NCBI RefSeq assembly: GCF_011927905.1
Contig: NZ_JAATJL010000001.1
Coordinates: forward strand, 620,001 to 684,000
DNA length: 64,000 nucleotides
Direction: 5' to 3'
DNA from: Arthrobacter pigmenti
GTDB lineage: Bacteria; Actinomycetota; Actinomycetes; Actinomycetales; Micrococcaceae
Numbering within the stretch: position 1 is the stretch's first letter; each line of letters begins with the position of its first letter. Under the pieces are notes generated by a model that saw only the letters and a list, made by a program, of their open reading frames with translations, ran no database searches and was not told the origin of the DNA. The position numbers were made by a program, and so were the translations under genes. Shown here piece by piece: positions 61,989-64,000 of the stretch.

Positions 61989-62564
61989 TTAGCGGACGAG
62001 TGCAAAGCCGCTGGTCCACTGGATCTTCTCGCCGGCGGCGAGGGTCAGCTGGAGGAAGCCGAGCGACTCAAGCTCACGCGCCCGAGCCAGCGAACCGGCG
62101 TCGACGGCGTCCACTCCGCCGGCCTTCACAGCCTCGGCGAGGGTGTTCTTGGCGTCGGCGTCGTCACCGGCGATCAGCACGGTGGTCTGGTTGGAGCCGA
62201 CCGATTTGGAGCCGAGCGTTGCCGCGAAGGTCGTGTTGAACGCCTTGAGGACCTTTGACGATGGCAGTGCTGCGGCGAGCTCGGCGGCGGCCGAGCTGTC
62301 GGCCGGCACCACGAGGGAGTCGAAGGTCTCGAAGTTCAGCGGGTTGGTGATGTCGACGACGATCTTGCCGGCGAGCTGGTCACCGAACTGCGCGGTGATG
62401 TCCTTCAGCGCGGGGTAGGGGACGGCGAGGACGACGACGTCGCCATTGACGGTGGCGCCGGTGCTGGAGGTGTCGATGTGCTCGACGGACGCGCCGCCTG
62501 CTGCGACAACTCCCTCGATAGCGCTGCCCATGTTGCCCTTGCCGAAGATGGTGAACGTAGTCAT
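61989..62564 (-). CDS. NADPH-dependent F420 reductase-like oxidoreductase
   Basis: 191 residues. The Rossmann motif TIFGKGNMGSAIEG at the N-terminus, VVVLAVPYPALKDI and VVDITNPLNFETF match F420-dependent NADP oxidoreductase-like proteins, short members of which transfer hydride between NADPH and another cofactor. ATG 62564 has GAGGAG 7 bases upstream; the open frame from 62633 adds only residues that lie in the operator region. It is divergent from the MarR regulator, with matching inverted repeats between them. Confidence 0.87.
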   Translation of the reverse strand: MTTFTIFGKGNMGSAIEGVVAAGGASVEHIDTSSTGATVNGDVVVLAVPYPALKDITAQFGDQLAGKIVVDITNPLNFETFDSLVVPADSSAAAELAAALPSSKVLKAFNTTFAATLGSKSVGSNQTTVLIAGDDADAKNTLAEAVKAGGVDAVDAGSLARARELESLGFLQLTLAAGEKIQWTSGFALVR

Positions 62565-62587
62565 GAGAAACTCCTCTGGTCGTTTGC

Positions 62588-62634
62588 TTGCAGGTACAAC
62601 AAACACACTAGCAGTGTTTAGTTGTAGGTGCAAC
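62588..62634. promoter_or_regulatory. Inverted repeats in the oxidoreductase/MarR divergent region
   Basis: TTGCAGGTACAAC (62588-62600) and GTTGTAGGTGCAA (62621-62633) form an inverted repeat with two mismatches; AGTTG...CAACT also flanks the second arm. AT-rich promoter sequence lies between. It is the expected MarR binding region for both genes. Confidence 0.55.
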
Positions 62635-62653
62635 TATTGGGTATGATGTGGTT

Positions 62654-63154
62654 ATGGCGGATACGAAATGGCTGACGGAAGTAGAGCGGACGGCGTGGTT
62701 GCGGACGGCGGCTGTTCTCGAGCTGTTGCCGGGGGCGCTCGACGCTCAACTCGCCCGCGACGAAGATCTGACGCACTTCGAATACTTTGTGCTCGCGTCT
62801 CTCTCCGAGGCTCCGGGGCGCACGGTGCGCATTACAGCCCTTGCCTCTCTCACGAACGCAACGCTGCCGCGGCTTTCCCGTGTGCTCACCGGCTTGGAGA
62901 AGAAGGCGCTCGTGGAGCGCAGCGCGTGCAGCGCGGACCGCCGAGCGAAGAACGTCACGCTGACTGAAACAGGCTGGGCGAAGGTGGTTCAGTCCGCGCC
63001 GGGCCATGTGGAAAACGTCCGCGGCCTGGTGTTCGATCAGCTCACAAGCGAGCAGGTGGAGCAACTATCGGCTATTGCTGCGGACCTTTTGAAGAGGCTC
63101 GACCCTGAGGGACGAATGTTTGCGTCGACGGGGGAGAACGCACAAGGGAGATAG
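62654..63154 (+). CDS. MarR-family transcriptional regulator
   Basis: 166 residues. Typical MarR winged helix: LTHFEYFVLASLSEAPGRTVRITALASLTNATLPRLSRVLTGLEKKALVERSACSADRRAKNVTLTETG spans about 36-105; NATLPRLSRVLTGLE is the recognition helix and ADRRAKNVTLTETG the wing. Starts at ATG 62654 (GTG 62648 is an alternative). It probably represses the divergent oxidoreductase gene and itself in response to an oxidant or small aromatic compound. Confidence 0.9.
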   Translation: MADTKWLTEVERTAWLRTAAVLELLPGALDAQLARDEDLTHFEYFVLASLSEAPGRTVRITALASLTNATLPRLSRVLTGLEKKALVERSACSADRRAKNVTLTETGWAKVVQSAPGHVENVRGLVFDQLTSEQVEQLSAIAADLLKRLDPEGRMFASTGENAQGR

Positions 63155-63296
63155 CAAGCTGGTCTGCGCACCCGAAACAGGCCAGCGCCTCCGTAATATC
63201 AGGCGTAGGCGATTGCTAGGCTCCTCACGTGAGCAAGAGCGCCGAGAGCGGCTCCCGGAGCGGGGTCAAAACGGATGTGACGTCATCGACGTAAAC
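63155..63296. other. Intergenic stretch upstream of the AEC permease
   Basis: 142 bases. A short frame from GTG 63229 (21 codons) ends inside the next gene's leader; it may be chance. No promoter or operator is clear. Confidence 0.3.
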
Positions 63297-64000
63297 GTGA
63301 TCATCGCGCTTGTGGGAGCGACCGTGCTGATTGGTATGGGCACCTTCCTTCGACACCGCGTCCTTCTCTCGCCGGAGTTTTGGTCCGGGTTTGAGAAGCT
63401 GGCCTACTTCGTGCTGCTGCCGTCCCTGCTGGTTACCGGCCTTGCCCAGGCCGACTTCGCGTCCATCGAACCGGGTCCGATGGTCCTGGTGCTGACCGCC
63501 TCCGCCACCTTCTCGACGCTGCTCGCCTACCTCGCCCGGCGGCCCGCGGCGGGCAGGAACGGGCCGGCCTTCACTTCGGTGTTCCAGGGAACAGTCCGCT
63601 TCAACACCTACATCGGCGTTACGACGGCGGCGGCGCTCTTCGGCGCGGACGGCATCGCAATAGCCGCGCTGGCCAACGCAGTGCTCATACCGTTTGGCAA
63701 CCTTGCCTCCACTATCGCCCTCGCTCACTACGGGCACCACAACCTGCGCGGAACCGCCGTCGTCCAGGCAGTGTTCCTGAACCCGCTGATCCTGGCCTGC
63801 GCCGTGGGTTTCGCGGCAAACCTTCTCGGTTCGGTGCCGGCGCTCTCCGGGTTCCTCGAAACACCGGTACCTGCCGCCGGCCTGCAACTGGTGGCGACCG
63901 TCCTCGGACTGCTGGGCGGCGCAGCACTGCCGGCCGGACTGTTCTGCGTCGGTGCGGGGATGCGAGGCAGACTCTTCACCCGACAGTCGCTTCGCCCGGT
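63297..64000 (+). CDS. AEC (auxin efflux carrier) family permease, N-terminal part (runs off window)
   Basis: 234 residues visible, cut by the window end. Several hydrophobic helices are seen: IIALVGATVLIGMGTFL (1), LAYFVLLPSLLVTGLA with the family LLPSLL motif (2), and later LQLVATVLGLLGGAALPAGLFCVGAGM. RFNTYIGVTTAAALFG and ANAVLIPFGNLASTIAL match the AEC core. AEC proteins move malate, malonate or similar carboxylates or auxin-like compounds. GTG 63297 has no strong ribosome site, so the start is uncertain. Confidence 0.8.
   Translation, partial: MIIALVGATVLIGMGTFLRHRVLLSPEFWSGFEKLAYFVLLPSLLVTGLAQADFASIEPGPMVLVLTASATFSTLLAYLARRPAAGRNGPAFTSVFQGTVRFNTYIGVTTAAALFGADGIAIAALANAVLIPFGNLASTIALAHYGHHNLRGTAVVQAVFLNPLILACAVGFAANLLGSVPALSGFLETPVPAAGLQLVATVLGLLGGAALPAGLFCVGAGMRGRLFTRQSLRP

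Noticed and set aside
63229-63294. A 21-codon frame from GTG 63229 before the AEC gene.
   Set aside because: Could be a leader peptide, but it has no ribosome site and no repeated or regulatory codons; left as chance.
63225-63887. A 220-residue minus-strand frame over the AEC gene start.
   Set aside because: The plus strand shows the membrane helices and motifs of an AEC permease; the minus product is charged low-complexity shadow.
1-64000. tRNA, rRNA, CRISPR arrays, insertion sequences, integrases or prophage genes.
   Set aside because: None was seen: no cloverleaf-like sequence, no regular repeat-spacer pattern, and no transposase or integrase motifs in any frame.

Overview
The window is GC-rich DNA with short intergenic gaps, many GTG starts and many overlapping ATGA/TAATG junctions. 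Gene content points to an actinobacterium, most likely a soil Micrococcales of the Arthrobacter group (an inference from content: an ergothioneine operon, ABC-F, many peptide importers, MHS-family permeases and double-length Lrp regulators). I see no rRNA, tRNA, CRISPR array, insertion sequence or prophage.

Layout. 1-1982: end of an SMP-30/gluconolactonase-type gene, then KDPG aldolase and KDG kinase (hexonate/uronate catabolism). 1979-11651: a peptide locus around a double-length Lrp regulator, with a fused DppD-DppF ATPase on one side and, divergently, dipeptidase, lipoprotein binding protein, two permeases, a metal-ligand-deficient M24/creatinase-like enzyme and an alpha/beta hydrolase. 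11697-12707: a small acidic orphan protein and a VapBC-type module. 12750-20247: Lrp regulator divergent from an MHS permease, YtcJ amidohydrolase, ThDP decarboxylase and M20 amidohydrolase. 20291-29642: a sugar locus (DeoR regulator, Rbs/Rha-type ABC importer, 2-hydroxyacid dehydrogenase, FGGY kinase, and a divergent RhaD-type aldolase/dehydrogenase) with a strong palindromic operator. 29915-30562: a G5/excalibur lipoprotein. 30681-37635: a second amidohydrolase/MHS-permease module with a PucR-type regulator. 37669-50403: a probable peptidoglycan-peptide (muropeptide) recycling island: M20 peptidase, membrane-anchored binding protein, permeases, fused ATPase, LD-carboxypeptidase, two cytosolic penicillin-binding-like hydrolases, HAD phosphatase, Ala-Glu-type epimerase and MurR/RpiR regulator. 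50423-52060: ABC-F ATPase. 52161-56490: ergothioneine operon egtDABC, with an EgtE-like aminotransferase nearby at 57717-58841 on the other strand. Between them lie a MazEF-type module and a frameshifted SWIM zinc-finger remnant. 58898-64000: a large protein of unknown function, an imidazolonepropionase-like amidohydrolase, an F420H2:NADP-oxidoreductase-like protein divergent from a MarR regulator, and the start of an AEC-family permease.

The common theme is scavenging and hydrolysis of amide- and peptide-bonded nitrogen compounds: three peptide/sugar ABC importers, two MHS permeases, three amidohydrolase-fold enzymes, four M20-family enzymes, M19, M24 and S66 hydrolases, each group next to its own regulator. 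The most interesting block is the muropeptide island. The two parallel amidohydrolase/MHS modules with unknown substrates, and the rhamnose-like locus without an isomerase, come next.
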